Below are positions 1 to 6,935 of a stretch of DNA of 21,288 bases, in pieces. The stretch's first letter is position 1. Each line of letters begins with the position of its first letter. The translations under genes were made by a program, and so were the position numbers. Where the stretch lies: contig DIDP01000089.1 in the NCBI GenBank assembly GCA_002418205.1, positions 1 through 21,288 of the forward strand, read 5' to 3'. The notes below the pieces were generated by a model. It worked only from the letters and a program-made list of their open reading frames with translations, was not told where the DNA came from and did not search any database. This DNA is from Anaerolineales bacterium UBA5797 (GTDB lineage: Bacteria; Chloroflexota; Anaerolineae; Anaerolineales; Villigracilaceae).

Positions 1-39
1 TCAACTAGCATAAGACCCTAGTAGATAGAGGATACCACC

Positions 40-579
40 ATGAAAGTCGATGAAATCAAGCTGCTGTATGAATACAATGACTGGGCTGATGCGCGCATCC
101 TGGCAGCCTGTGCCAGAGTGAGTCCGGAGCAGTACGCCGCCCCGACCTCCATTGGAACCGGGCGCGGAGGATTGCGCGCAACGATGGTCCATTTGCTGGA
201 TAGCATGTGGCAGGATCGGATCACACTCCAGGGGTATTACAAGGACCCTCTGGCGGACGATGCAGCTTATGATGCGACCGAGCTTCACGAAGATGCCTTT
301 CCGACACTCGCCGCTTTGCAAGAGCGCTGGACGATGGAACAACAGGAGATGCGGGCTTATCTCAACACATTGACCGAGGGAACACTGAACGGCGTGATCC
401 GTTATGTCATCCCCGGTGTGATACGCGAGCGTGTTGTGTGGCAATTCCTGCTGGCTGCCCTCCTCCATAACATGCAGCACCGCAGCGAGGCTGCCGTGCT
501 ATTGACCTCCTATGGTCAGTCACCCGGCGAATTGGAATTGACTCTGTTCCTGAACGAGCGCGCTTCAGGAAACTCCTGA
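40..579 (+). CDS. DinB-family four-helix metalloprotein
   Basis: 179 residues, the usual length for the DinB/YfiT-like four-helix bundle family. Three histidines fit the family's metal triad: H51 (in MVHLLDSMWQDR) and the pair H143 and H147 (in LLHNMQHRSEAAV), the last pair sitting in the C-terminal helix where the family normally has HxxxH. Members are metal-dependent; some are thiol S-transferases (bacillithiol or mycothiol dependent) and many are uncharacterised, so the substrate cannot be named. The ATG is preceded by AGAGG about 8 nt upstream. The gene is followed by an attC-like palindrome rather than by a directly coupled gene. Family assignment is fairly sure; biochemical role unknown. 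Confidence 0.82.
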   Translation: MKVDEIKLLYEYNDWADARILAACARVSPEQYAAPTSIGTGRGGLRATMVHLLDSMWQDRITLQGYYKDPLADDAAYDATELHEDAFPTLAALQERWTMEQQEMRAYLNTLTEGTLNGVIRYVIPGVIRERVVWQFLLAALLHNMQHRSEAAVLLTSYGQSPGELELTLFLNERASGNS

Positions 580-642
580 TGCGTGGATAGAAACAGATAT
601 GAGATGGTTCTCAGGAACGATGAACTTGATCACCAAAAAGTT

Positions 643-768
643 GCCCAACGCTCCACGTACGTGTACGCTGGATTCGCGCCGCCAAAATGGCTTTGTACGT
701 GGCTTGGGGGTCTTGTCCATTTCGTGGGCGAGTCTCATCCCTCCAGCCGGTGGTTTACACCGTTGAAT
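643..768 (+). repeat. attC-like imperfect palindrome
   Basis: The intergenic stretch starts with GCCCAAC (643-649), which fits the attC R'' box RYYYAAC, and ends with GTTGAAT (762-768), which fits the R' box GTTRRRY. Inside, CAACG (646-650) pairs with CGTTG (761-765) and GCTGGA (667-672) pairs with TCCAGC (742-747), both arms being at matching offsets. Further in, GCC-AAAATGG (681-690) can pair with CCATTTCGTGGGC (718-730). The 126-bp length lies in the attC range. The terminal boxes pair only partly (two mismatches and one wobble), and no integrase is present. It may be a solitary cassette end or a dispersed palindromic repeat. Confidence 0.45.
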
Positions 769-808
769 GGCTGATGTAGAAATCAAATGGTCATCCATGG
801 AGTACCGA

Positions 809-1387
809 ATGACATCGCAACGAATTGGTAAATATGCCTGCATGGAATTTGAATATAGATATTTGATAAGCGATATTCCGAATGGTTTGCTTGACGGCCA
901 GACGGGTTGGCTCATAACAGACCGCTATTTTCCCGATACGCGCCTGCGCTTACGACATATGAAATCCATCTCAAGCGGTGAAGATGTTTACAAGCTCACT
1001 CAAAAGTATCGCACGGAATCTCAAAGCGTATATGAAGCTACGATCACCAACATCTATCTCAGCGAAGCAGAATATAGCCGATTTGAATCTTTGGAAGCAA
1101 AGATTCTCAAGAAAATACGCTACCCATATAAAACGAAAAACCATTCATTGAGCATTGACGTTTTTGAGGACCGCCATCACGGCCTGGTTTTGGCGGAAAT
1201 GGAGTTGGAGAATAAAATGGAAGTTGTCGGATTTGTTATGCCCTCATTTGTGCTCAAAGATGTGACTGATGATCCGTTTTTCACCGGAGGCAATTTGAGC
1301 GCGCTCACGGATGAGGAGTTCAGGCAGGGATTGTCGCAGCGCATTCGAGATCATGCGCGCCATTCACGTTCGCCCCGGCGCAACTAA
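809..1387 (+). CDS. CYTH-like domain protein
   Basis: 192 residues from the chosen start. The CYTH (adenylate cyclase/thiamine triphosphatase) superfamily pattern is visible: an N-terminal ExExR strand (MEFEYRYLI), a basic TRLRLRHM strand, a KLTQKYR strand, and a late acidic strand in IDVFEDRHHGLVLAEMELE. CYTH proteins form a beta-tunnel that binds triphosphates or polyphosphate with divalent metal, so a phosphohydrolase or polyphosphate-binding role is possible but unproven. The frame is open back to an ATG at 767. The ATG at 809 is preferred because GGAG lies 6 nt before it and because relatives begin with a GKYA-type segment just before the ExE strand. The third position of the acidic motif is followed by Y rather than R/K, so activity is uncertain. 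Confidence 0.62.
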   Translation: MTSQRIGKYACMEFEYRYLISDIPNGLLDGQTGWLITDRYFPDTRLRLRHMKSISSGEDVYKLTQKYRTESQSVYEATITNIYLSEAEYSRFESLEAKILKKIRYPYKTKNHSLSIDVFEDRHHGLVLAEMELENKMEVVGFVMPSFVLKDVTDDPFFTGGNLSALTDEEFRQGLSQRIRDHARHSRSPRRN

Positions 1388-1439
1388 TGTTGGTCGTCTC
1401 GCACCCTCCTTTTGATGATCGTAAATTTGGAGCGCTGAT

Positions 1440-2195
1440 ATGAATCGCAAGGATCGAACTGACGCAAAGTTGACCGAATTATTCGATAAGGTCGAATTGG
1501 GGCAAACCGGCCTCGACCCGGAGTTCACAGAGATCAGCCGCAGATTTATCTATGGCGATATTTTCCAGCAGGGAAACTTGGACTTAAGGCAACGGCTGCT
1601 CATCTCACTTGTGGTCTTGACGACCATCGGTGATCAAACCGAATTGTCCTGCCAGGCAACTGTCGCCCTGAAAGTCGACGTCCAGCCGAGAGAGATGAAA
1701 GAAGCCTTGTATCAATGTGCGCCATTTATCGGGTTCCCAGCGGTTTCTGTCGCGCTCCAAACCGTAAATACGGTCCTGCTCGACCATCATGTTTCGCTTC
1801 CGCTCGAAACGGAAGACCTCATTCCCGACGATGAACGATTCGAAAAAGGCAGGGCGATCCAGTTCCCGATCTATGGTGACCGGATCAGGAGCAATCTGTC
1901 AAGCCTGCCGGGTGGGAACCATGAGAACCTCCCGAAGTACCTGACCGAGTTATGCTTTGGAGATTTCTACACAAGGGACGGACTCGACTTGAAGGACCGC
2001 GAACTTCTGGTTTTATGCGTCCTTTGCGCCCTGGGCGATACTGAGGGACAGATCAGGTCCCATGCAGTTGGAAACCTGAAAGTTGGGAACAGCCGCGAAA
2101 CGATCCTTTCGGCAGTAACGCAATGCCTGCCCTGGATAGGGTTCCCCAGAACATTGAACGCGATTAATATCATCAAGGACATTACCATCGAGTAG
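1440..2195 (+). CDS. Carboxymuconolactone decarboxylase family protein, two CMD domains
   Basis: 251 residues holding two tandem copies of the CMD/AhpD-like all-helical domain (about 25-115 and 165-250). The repeats align internally: each has a hydrophobic REL/RQRLL helix, and QCAPFIGFP and QCLPWIGFP near the ends. The catalytic-type E...H spacing survives only in the second domain (E202, H208); in the first, E68 is kept but the histidine position is a threonine. There is no CxxC, so an AhpD-type peroxidase role is unlikely. Relatives are decarboxylases or lactone hydrolases of aromatic catabolism, but no such pathway genes are nearby. The start is supported by GGAG (1429-1432) 7 nt upstream of the ATG. 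Substrate unknown. Confidence 0.8.
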   Translation: MNRKDRTDAKLTELFDKVELGQTGLDPEFTEISRRFIYGDIFQQGNLDLRQRLLISLVVLTTIGDQTELSCQATVALKVDVQPREMKEALYQCAPFIGFPAVSVALQTVNTVLLDHHVSLPLETEDLIPDDERFEKGRAIQFPIYGDRIRSNLSSLPGGNHENLPKYLTELCFGDFYTRDGLDLKDRELLVLCVLCALGDTEGQIRSHAVGNLKVGNSRETILSAVTQCLPWIGFPRTLNAINIIKDITIE

Positions 2196-2327
2196 AGGAC
2201 GCAGGTCGGCGTATCAGTGAGAAGGCGGGTTGTCCGACCCAGCGCCCTGGCGATCTGTTATTTGCTGTCCAGGCGGCAGCGGGGATTTGATGGCACAGTC
2301 CAGCCGCTGGGCGTGAAGTTGTCCCCT

Positions 2328-3566
2328 CTACACAAACCGCAGGAATACCTGATTGCCAAGCAGACGCCCGCGCTGTGTCAGGCGGATGATCCCGCCATCC
2401 CGTTCAAGCAATCCCAGACGGATAAGTCCCTCGATCTCTTTCCCATACACCTCCATCAGCCCGCTTCCAAATCGGGACCTGAAATCTGCCTCCGTGATCC
2501 CAGCCTGTACCAGCCGGAGGTTGTTCAGCATATACTCGGACATATCGTCCTTTAAAGTTTGTTTATGCTGGTTGACAGTCGCGGGGGAGAGTGGGAATTG
2601 GGAAATGGGAATTGGGTAATTGTTCATTCGTTCGATGTAGGTCTTGATGCGCAACACATTCGAGTACCGATAGCCATCGGCATATCCATGTGCGCCCGCG
2701 CCAAAGGCAAGATAGGGCAGGGAGCGCCAGTATTGCAGATTGTGCTGACACATAAATTCTGAATTTTGATTTCCGAATTCTGAATTGCTCCTTGCCCAGT
2801 TCGAGATTTCGTAATGAACATATCCGTTCGCATCGAGCGTTTCGCCTAGCCATTCATACATCTCCGCGGCGAGATCGGGGTCGGGAAGAGGTAGCAATCC
2901 CTTTGACGCCCATCTCCCAAATGGTGTGCCGTGTTCGAGGGTCAGGGCATAGGCGGAGATATGTTCGGGGTGCAGGTCAAGGATCCGGTTGACGGTGGTC
3001 TGCCAGGAGTCAAGCGTTTGCTCTGGCAAGCCGTAGATGAGATCGAGATTCAAATTATCGAAACCGGCTTTGCGGGCGGAGGTCACGGCTTCGATGACAT
3101 CGAAGAAGTTGTGGGCGCGCTCGAGCATCTGCAACTCGAACGCGTTGGCAGACTGGACCCCAAAACTGATGCGGTTGATCCCGATCTTTCGCAACTCGAG
3201 CAGGTTCTCGTATGAGACTGTCCCCGGGTTGGCTTCGATGGTGATCTCGCAGCCTGGTGTCAGAGTAAAGGCGGCGCGAATGCTTTTGAAAATGGAATCA
3301 AATTGCGGCGGGGAAAGCAGCGAGGGAGTCCCGCCGCCAAAAAAGATGGTGTGCGCTTGCGCTTTGTCTCCGCTGGCGCTCCGCTCAGCGCGACTTCCAA
3401 CGTGATCAATTTCTTTGCACAGCGCCTCCACATACGCGGGAATCATGTCCTCCTGACCGGCGTATGTGTTGAAATCGCAATAGGCGCAGCGATGTGTGCA
3501 AAACGGGATGTGGAGGTAGAGGCTGTACACGGGGGAAGTTTTACCACATTCGCAGGTAAAATTCAT
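2328..3566 (-). CDS. hemW: HemW-like radical SAM protein (haem chaperone family)
   Basis: 412 residues. The radical-SAM cluster motif CxxxCxxC is at C23, C27 and C30, followed by D-F, the HemW pattern; true coproporphyrinogen oxidase HemN has a further cysteine there. GGGTPS lies at 77-82 (SAM binding), then ITIEANPGT, FGVQS, LDLIYGLPEQT and YEISNWA in family order, and a C-terminal wing domain. HemW binds haem and a 4Fe-4S cluster and is thought to deliver haem to respiratory proteins. The protein is longer than usual because of three in-frame inserts (about residues 57-71, 260-272 and 314-330) encoded by repeat-like DNA. The ATG has no clear Shine-Dalgarno. Its start codon is 2 bp from that of the divergent neighbour, so its promoter must lie inside that gene. 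Confidence 0.9.
   Translation of the reverse strand: MNFTCECGKTSPVYSLYLHIPFCTHRCAYCDFNTYAGQEDMIPAYVEALCKEIDHVGSRAERSASGDKAQAHTIFFGGGTPSLLSPPQFDSIFKSIRAAFTLTPGCEITIEANPGTVSYENLLELRKIGINRISFGVQSANAFELQMLERAHNFFDVIEAVTSARKAGFDNLNLDLIYGLPEQTLDSWQTTVNRILDLHPEHISAYALTLEHGTPFGRWASKGLLPLPDPDLAAEMYEWLGETLDANGYVHYEISNWARSNSEFGNQNSEFMCQHNLQYWRSLPYLAFGAGAHGYADGYRYSNVLRIKTYIERMNNYPIPISQFPLSPATVNQHKQTLKDDMSEYMLNNLRLVQAGITEADFRSRFGSGLMEVYGKEIEGLIRLGLLERDGGIIRLTQRGRLLGNQVFLRFV
2593..2622. repeat. Low-complexity GGGAATTG-type repeat inside hemW
   Basis: Four GGGAATTG-like units (GGGAATTG, GGAAATG, GGGAATTG, GGTAATTG) in succession. In hemW they encode the NNYPIPISQFPLS segment (about residues 315-327), where the family normally has a short loop. 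Confidence 0.6.
2754..2791. repeat. GAATTCTGAATT-type repeat inside hemW
   Basis: AT-rich repetition of AATTCTGAATT and TTCCGAATTC units in a GC-rich gene. It encodes the NSEFGNQNSEF segment (residues 261-271), inserted between YEISNWA and QHNLQYW, where homologues have only a few residues. Confidence 0.62.
3367..3398. repeat. Short GC-rich microrepeat inside hemW
   Basis: On the coding strand GCGCTGAGCGGAG is followed by GCGCCAGCGGAG. The segment encodes the hydrophilic stretch SRAERSASGDKA just before the conserved HTIFFGGGTPS strand, an unusual extension for HemW. Confidence 0.4.
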
Positions 3567-3568
3567 CC

Positions 3569-5077
3569 ATGCAAAAAGGACAGTTCGGAGTTTTGATTCT
3601 TCTGACCGCGATCCTGTTCGGGGCGTTGATCCGGTTTGCGGCGCCGCTCAACGCCCAGGGACCGGTCAACGACGGGGGGTTGTTCCTGCAAATGACGCGC
3701 GACCTGCAGGAGGATCGTTTCGCGCTCCCGGATTACACCACATATAACAATGCAGACATCCCGTTTGCGTATCCGCCGCTGGGGTTTTATCTCGTTGGGT
3801 TGATCCAGAGCCTGATGGGTATTCCATTGCTGGTGCTGTTCACTTATTTGCCCGCGCTGTTTTCGACCCTGGCGATCCCCGCGTTCTATTTTCTGGCGTG
3901 TGAATTAACGGATGATCGCCTCAAAGCATCTGTCGCGACGTTGTTCTATGCGGTCATCCCGAAGAGTTTCGACTGGTTCATCATGGGCGGGGGCGTCACG
4001 CGCGCGCCTGCCATCGCACTTGCATTTCTGGCGCTGGCATTTGTGCATCGTCTTTTTGTGACTCGCAACGCGCGTTATATCGTTCATGTGTCCGTTCTTT
4101 CTGCGATGCTCGTGCTCATGCACCCGGAGATCGCCTATCACACCGCGTTCTCCGTTTTGATCTTTGCGGTGTTTTTCCTGCGCGGACGAAATGGCATGTT
4201 TCATGTTTTGATCGCCGCGGTTGCGATCCTCCTATTGACCTCGCCCTGGTGGTTCACGGTCTTGCAGCGACACGGCATCGAGACTTTTCAGACCGTGCTT
4301 GCAGCGCATCCGCGCAGTTTTGCATCGCAATTCCTGTTCCGCATCCAATTCAATCTGGCGGGTGAGATCTTGTTGACGGTGGTTGGGGTATTCGCTTTGC
4401 TCGGTTTGATCGGAGACATCCGCCAGCGGAAATTTTTCCTGGTCGTATGGGTTGCTCTCGGCGGACTGGTCGTCTCGATCACAGGCTTTGTGTTGCTCGC
4501 CGTTAAAGGATTTGAATCAGCGCTGAAAGGACTCGGCGACGCCGCGCCGTTCGAATCCGATTTTTCCTCCAAAACTTCGCGCCTTACATTGCTTGGATTA
4601 TCCGCCTATTTGCTGATGGCGGGATTCATCGCCTCGTCCTTTTACGGATACGAGTTCCGTCTTTTGAACGGCGAACGCGCGGCGATGAATTGGATCCAGG
4701 AGAACACCGATCCATCTGCGAAATTCATCCTGCTGACCGGCGGTACGTCGCTGATCGATCCGCTGTCCGAGTGGTTCCCGGTGCTGGCGGAGCGCGTCAG
4801 CCTTGCAACGGTGCAGGGACACGAATGGACTCCGCAGCAGAACCTGCCTGTCAGCGCGGGGAAATACGCCCAATTGCAGTCGTGCCTGAACCAAGATGTT
4901 GCGTGCATCGAGTCATGGGATTATGACTATGTCTATATCCGCAGGATCAGCCCTCAGCGTGAAGGGAACGTGGAGCCGCATCCCAGCATATTGGAAGCGG
5001 CGCTGCGCGCATCCACCGAATATGAGATCGTATTCGAAAACGACGAGGCGGTGATCTATCGGTCCCTCCATCAGTGA
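3569..5077 (+). CDS. Multi-pass membrane protein, GT-C glycosyltransferase-like
   Basis: 502 residues. About ten hydrophobic segments fill residues 6-370, and a soluble C-terminal domain (about 385-502) starts at GERAAMNWIQENTD. The layout is that of GT-C enzymes (PMT/ArnT/STT3-like): a first transmembrane helix, then an acidic extracytoplasmic loop with NDGGLFLQM (D35), then a YPPLGFYLVG helix. Such enzymes transfer sugars from polyprenyl-phosphate donors outside the membrane. The substrate cannot be predicted, and neither a complete catalytic DD/DE motif nor a family-specific signature could be confirmed. The start codon lies 2 bp from that of divergent hemW and has no good Shine-Dalgarno. 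A promoter for the next operon follows the stop codon closely. Confidence 0.55.
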   Translation: MQKGQFGVLILLTAILFGALIRFAAPLNAQGPVNDGGLFLQMTRDLQEDRFALPDYTTYNNADIPFAYPPLGFYLVGLIQSLMGIPLLVLFTYLPALFSTLAIPAFYFLACELTDDRLKASVATLFYAVIPKSFDWFIMGGGVTRAPAIALAFLALAFVHRLFVTRNARYIVHVSVLSAMLVLMHPEIAYHTAFSVLIFAVFFLRGRNGMFHVLIAAVAILLLTSPWWFTVLQRHGIETFQTVLAAHPRSFASQFLFRIQFNLAGEILLTVVGVFALLGLIGDIRQRKFFLVVWVALGGLVVSITGFVLLAVKGFESALKGLGDAAPFESDFSSKTSRLTLLGLSAYLLMAGFIASSFYGYEFRLLNGERAAMNWIQENTDPSAKFILLTGGTSLIDPLSEWFPVLAERVSLATVQGHEWTPQQNLPVSAGKYAQLQSCLNQDVACIESWDYDYVYIRRISPQREGNVEPHPSILEAALRASTEYEIVFENDEAVIYRSLHQ

Positions 5078-5109
5078 CAGATTGGGTGGAAATTTATGAC
5101 ATGAAAAGA

Positions 5110-5137
5110 TTGACATTCTGACGATCCATAGTATAAA
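5110..5137 (+). promoter_or_regulatory. Sigma70-type promoter of the spe operon
   Basis: TTGACA (5110-5115) matches the -35 consensus exactly. After a 16-bp spacer comes TATAAA (5132-5137), a near-consensus -10. Transcription would start near 5144, giving a leader of about 124 nt before the speD start codon. Confidence 0.8.
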
Positions 5138-5158
5138 TGCGCCCGATAGAGCGCATTT
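5135..5158. promoter_or_regulatory. Perfect 8-bp inverted repeat over the spe transcription start (possible operator)
   Basis: AAATGCGC (5135-5142) and GCGCATTT (5151-5158) are exact reverse complements separated by 8 nt. The site overlaps the 3' end of the -10 box and the predicted +1, the usual place for a repressor operator. The left arm is upstream of +1, so this would work as DNA, not as an RNA hairpin. Confidence 0.5.
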
Positions 5159-5265
5159 GGGAACTGCTTCGTCCGTTACTCAGGGCACACATCCTGTGGA
5201 TCGGCTTGAAGTAAAAAGATCGTGTTTCCAAATGGGTTCTTTATATTTTTAACACCCGGAGGTGT
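5154..5265 (+). promoter_or_regulatory. Structured speD leader with SD-sequestering hairpin
   Basis: CATTTGGGAA (5154-5163) can pair with TTTCCAAATG (5225-5234) over 10 bp with one G-U. Nested inside are CTTC/GAAG plus CCG/CGG, and an ATCC-TGT-GGAT hairpin. A U-rich run (5241-5250) follows. Then ACACC-CGGA-GGTGT (5252-5265) forms a 5-bp tetraloop hairpin that contains the GGAGG Shine-Dalgarno, just before the GTG at 5268. The arrangement resembles a translationally acting cis-regulatory leader. No known riboswitch class was recognised. Confidence 0.45.
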
Positions 5266-5267
5266 GA

Positions 5268-5651
5268 GTGAACGCGACTTTGAAATTGGGAGAGCATTTT
5301 ATTTTCGATCTCTCCAACTGCAACCAGGAGATCCTCCTGGATGGCGAGCGGGCCTACTCGCTGTTTGCGCAAGCCGTACGTGAAAGCGGCTTGACGGTTG
5401 TGGATGAGGGCTTTTACAAGTTCAGCCCGCACGGCTTTACCTGCTTTTTGCTCCTCGCAGAGTCGCATGCAAGTTTGCATGCCTGGCCCGAATATGGCTA
5501 TTGCGCCATCGACCTTTTTACCTGCGCGATCGGCAAGGATATGATGCCGCTCATCATGCGCATCAAGGAGTCGTTTGGCGCCGACAATTTTTCCCTGCGC
5601 AAGATCGACCGTGATGCCGAGATCGAAACTGCTTTAGCGGTGGCGGTGTAA
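5268..5651 (+). CDS. speD: S-adenosylmethionine decarboxylase proenzyme
   Basis: 127 residues, typical of the short bacterial class 1b enzyme. It decarboxylates AdoMet to the aminopropyl donor for spermidine. The self-cleavage site is AESHASLHAWPE: the chain is cut between E65 and S66, and S66 becomes the pyruvoyl cofactor. H71 (processing) and C86 in DLFTC (proton donor) are both present at the family spacing. It starts at GTG (5268), with GGAGG at 5258-5262 inside a small hairpin. It is the first gene of a three-gene operon; speE begins 5 nt after its stop. Expression is probably controlled by the promoter, operator-like palindrome and leader just upstream. Confidence 0.95.
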   Translation: MNATLKLGEHFIFDLSNCNQEILLDGERAYSLFAQAVRESGLTVVDEGFYKFSPHGFTCFLLLAESHASLHAWPEYGYCAIDLFTCAIGKDMMPLIMRIKESFGADNFSLRKIDRDAEIETALAVAV

Positions 5652-5656
5652 ACCCT

Positions 5657-6487
5657 ATGAGCATCTGGTTCACGGAGGAACTGCATCCCTACTATCGCAA
5701 GGGGATCCGCATCAAACGCATTCTGGCGGATGAGCAGACACAATATCAACACCTGCAATTTGTCGAAACGGAATTCTTCGGCAACGCGATGATCCTCGAC
5801 GGCATCATCCAGTTGACCGAACGCGATAACATGGGTTATCACGAGATGATCGTCCATGTGCCGATGCTCGCCGTGGGAAAGCCGAAGCGCGTGTTGATCG
5901 TGGGCGGGGGAGACGGAGGCTCATTGCAGCAGGTGCTCAGATATCCGTCGGTGGAAGAGGCGGTGGTCTGTGAGTTGGACCAGCGCGTGGTGGATTTGTC
6001 CCGCCAATACTTCGCCGCCTCCTTCGGGGATCCGTGGTCTGATCCACGCGCCAAGCTGCTCGTCCGGGACGCCTTTGGCTACCTCGAGGAAAACCCCGGT
6101 CAATTCGACGTGATCATCTCCGATACCACCGATCCCATCGGCATGGCAGAGAGATTATTCTCAGACGAGTTCTATAAGCTCATCGTCCGTGCGCTTGTGC
6201 CCGGCGGCGCCGCGGCAACGCAATGCGAACAACCTTTCTTTGATACTGAATTGATCAAGGAAATTTACAAGTCTGCCAAAGCATTGACGAAGAATCCCGC
6301 CTATTACTATGCCAACATCCCCACCTACCCCGGCGGCGGGATCGGTTTCATGTACGTCTCGGATACGCCATGGGAGAATGGATTGAAGACTCCGTATCCG
6401 CCCGGAGAGAACAAGTACGTCAATCCCGATATCCACAAAGCGGCGTTCGCCCTGCCGGAGTTCTTTAGAAAAGAGTTATATCAATGA
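5657..6487 (+). CDS. speE: Spermidine synthase (polyamine aminopropyltransferase)
   Basis: 276 residues with the full family pattern. An N-terminal beta-barrel part (WFTEELHPYYRKGIRIK) is followed by the Rossmann core: GGGDGG at 83-88, VVCELD with E106/D108 (adenosine ribose contacts), RDAFGYL with D138, and the catalytic segment ISDTTDPIG with D156 and D159. GYHEM (60-64) contributes to the diamine site. It transfers aminopropyl from decarboxylated AdoMet to putrescine, or a related diamine, in the cytosol. The gene lies 5 nt after speD and overlaps the next gene by ATGA (6484-6487), so the three are surely co-transcribed and probably translationally coupled. Confidence 0.95.
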   Translation: MSIWFTEELHPYYRKGIRIKRILADEQTQYQHLQFVETEFFGNAMILDGIIQLTERDNMGYHEMIVHVPMLAVGKPKRVLIVGGGDGGSLQQVLRYPSVEEAVVCELDQRVVDLSRQYFAASFGDPWSDPRAKLLVRDAFGYLEENPGQFDVIISDTTDPIGMAERLFSDEFYKLIVRALVPGGAAATQCEQPFFDTELIKEIYKSAKALTKNPAYYYANIPTYPGGGIGFMYVSDTPWENGLKTPYPPGENKYVNPDIHKAAFALPEFFRKELYQ

Positions 6488-6882
6488 TGGACAATCCAAC
6501 CAGGACAATCGAAAGCAGGGAGGAGGAATCCGAATACTGGGGCGTCTCGTCCGCGATTGATTTGTATGAATGCGACCTGTCTCTCATGCAGAACGCAGAC
6601 ACCATCCGCGAGTTCGTGGTGCTCCTTTGCGACCGCATCAAGATGCGCCGCTATGGAGAAACCCAGGTGGTGTTCTTCGGCGATGAGCCGCGCGTGCAGG
6701 GATTCAGCATGACGCAACTCATCGAGACTTCCCTCATCTCGGCACATTTTGCAGATGCCAGCCGCGCCATCTACCTGGACGTGTTCAGTTGCGCGCCCTA
6801 CGACCCACAGGATACTGCAAAGTTCGCGGCGGAGTTCTTCAAAGCCCAACAGCACAATGTCAATGTGATTTACCGCAAGTGA
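6484..6882 (+). CDS. Divergent SpeD homologue (pyruvoyl-dependent decarboxylase-like)
   Basis: 132 residues. It aligns with SpeD across the active-site region: QLIETSLISAHF then YLDVFSC. The would-be pyruvoyl serine S83, the processing histidine H88 and C103 keep exactly the SpeD spacing (Ser+5 His, Ser+20 Cys). However, the residue before the serine is T82 instead of glutamate, and the residue after it is L84 instead of histidine. An N-terminal extension (about 20 residues) rich in E/R precedes the fold. SpeD-family proteins that use ornithine or arginine are known. Position in a speD-speE operon makes a diamine-supplying decarboxylase attractive, but a regulatory subunit or redundant AdoMet decarboxylase is also possible. 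It starts by ATGA overlap with speE. Confidence 0.8.
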   Translation: MMDNPTRTIESREEESEYWGVSSAIDLYECDLSLMQNADTIREFVVLLCDRIKMRRYGETQVVFFGDEPRVQGFSMTQLIETSLISAHFADASRAIYLDVFSCAPYDPQDTAKFAAEFFKAQQHNVNVIYRK

Positions 6883-6901
6883 ATCTGGATGTGCAACGTG
6901 T

Positions 6902-6935
6902 AAAAGGTCACGCGCGAGGCGTGGCCTTTTATTTT
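6902..6935. terminator. Bidirectional intrinsic terminator between the spe operon and clc
   Basis: AAAAGGTCACGC (6902-6913) pairs with GCGTGGCCTTTT (6919-6930) over 12 bp with one G-U and a 5-nt GCGAG loop, followed by ATTTTT. A-runs on the left allow termination of the opposite strand too. The stop codon of the convergent clc gene (6929-6931) lies within the stem. Confidence 0.88.

Noticed and set aside
583..774. 63-codon frame between the DinB and CYTH-like genes
   Set aside because: It runs through the attC-like palindrome, has no ribosome site and no recognisable protein pattern.
5135..5158. Palindrome as an intrinsic terminator of the upstream membrane-protein gene
   Set aside because: No T-run follows, and it overlaps the -10 box and start point of the spe promoter, so an operator is more likely.
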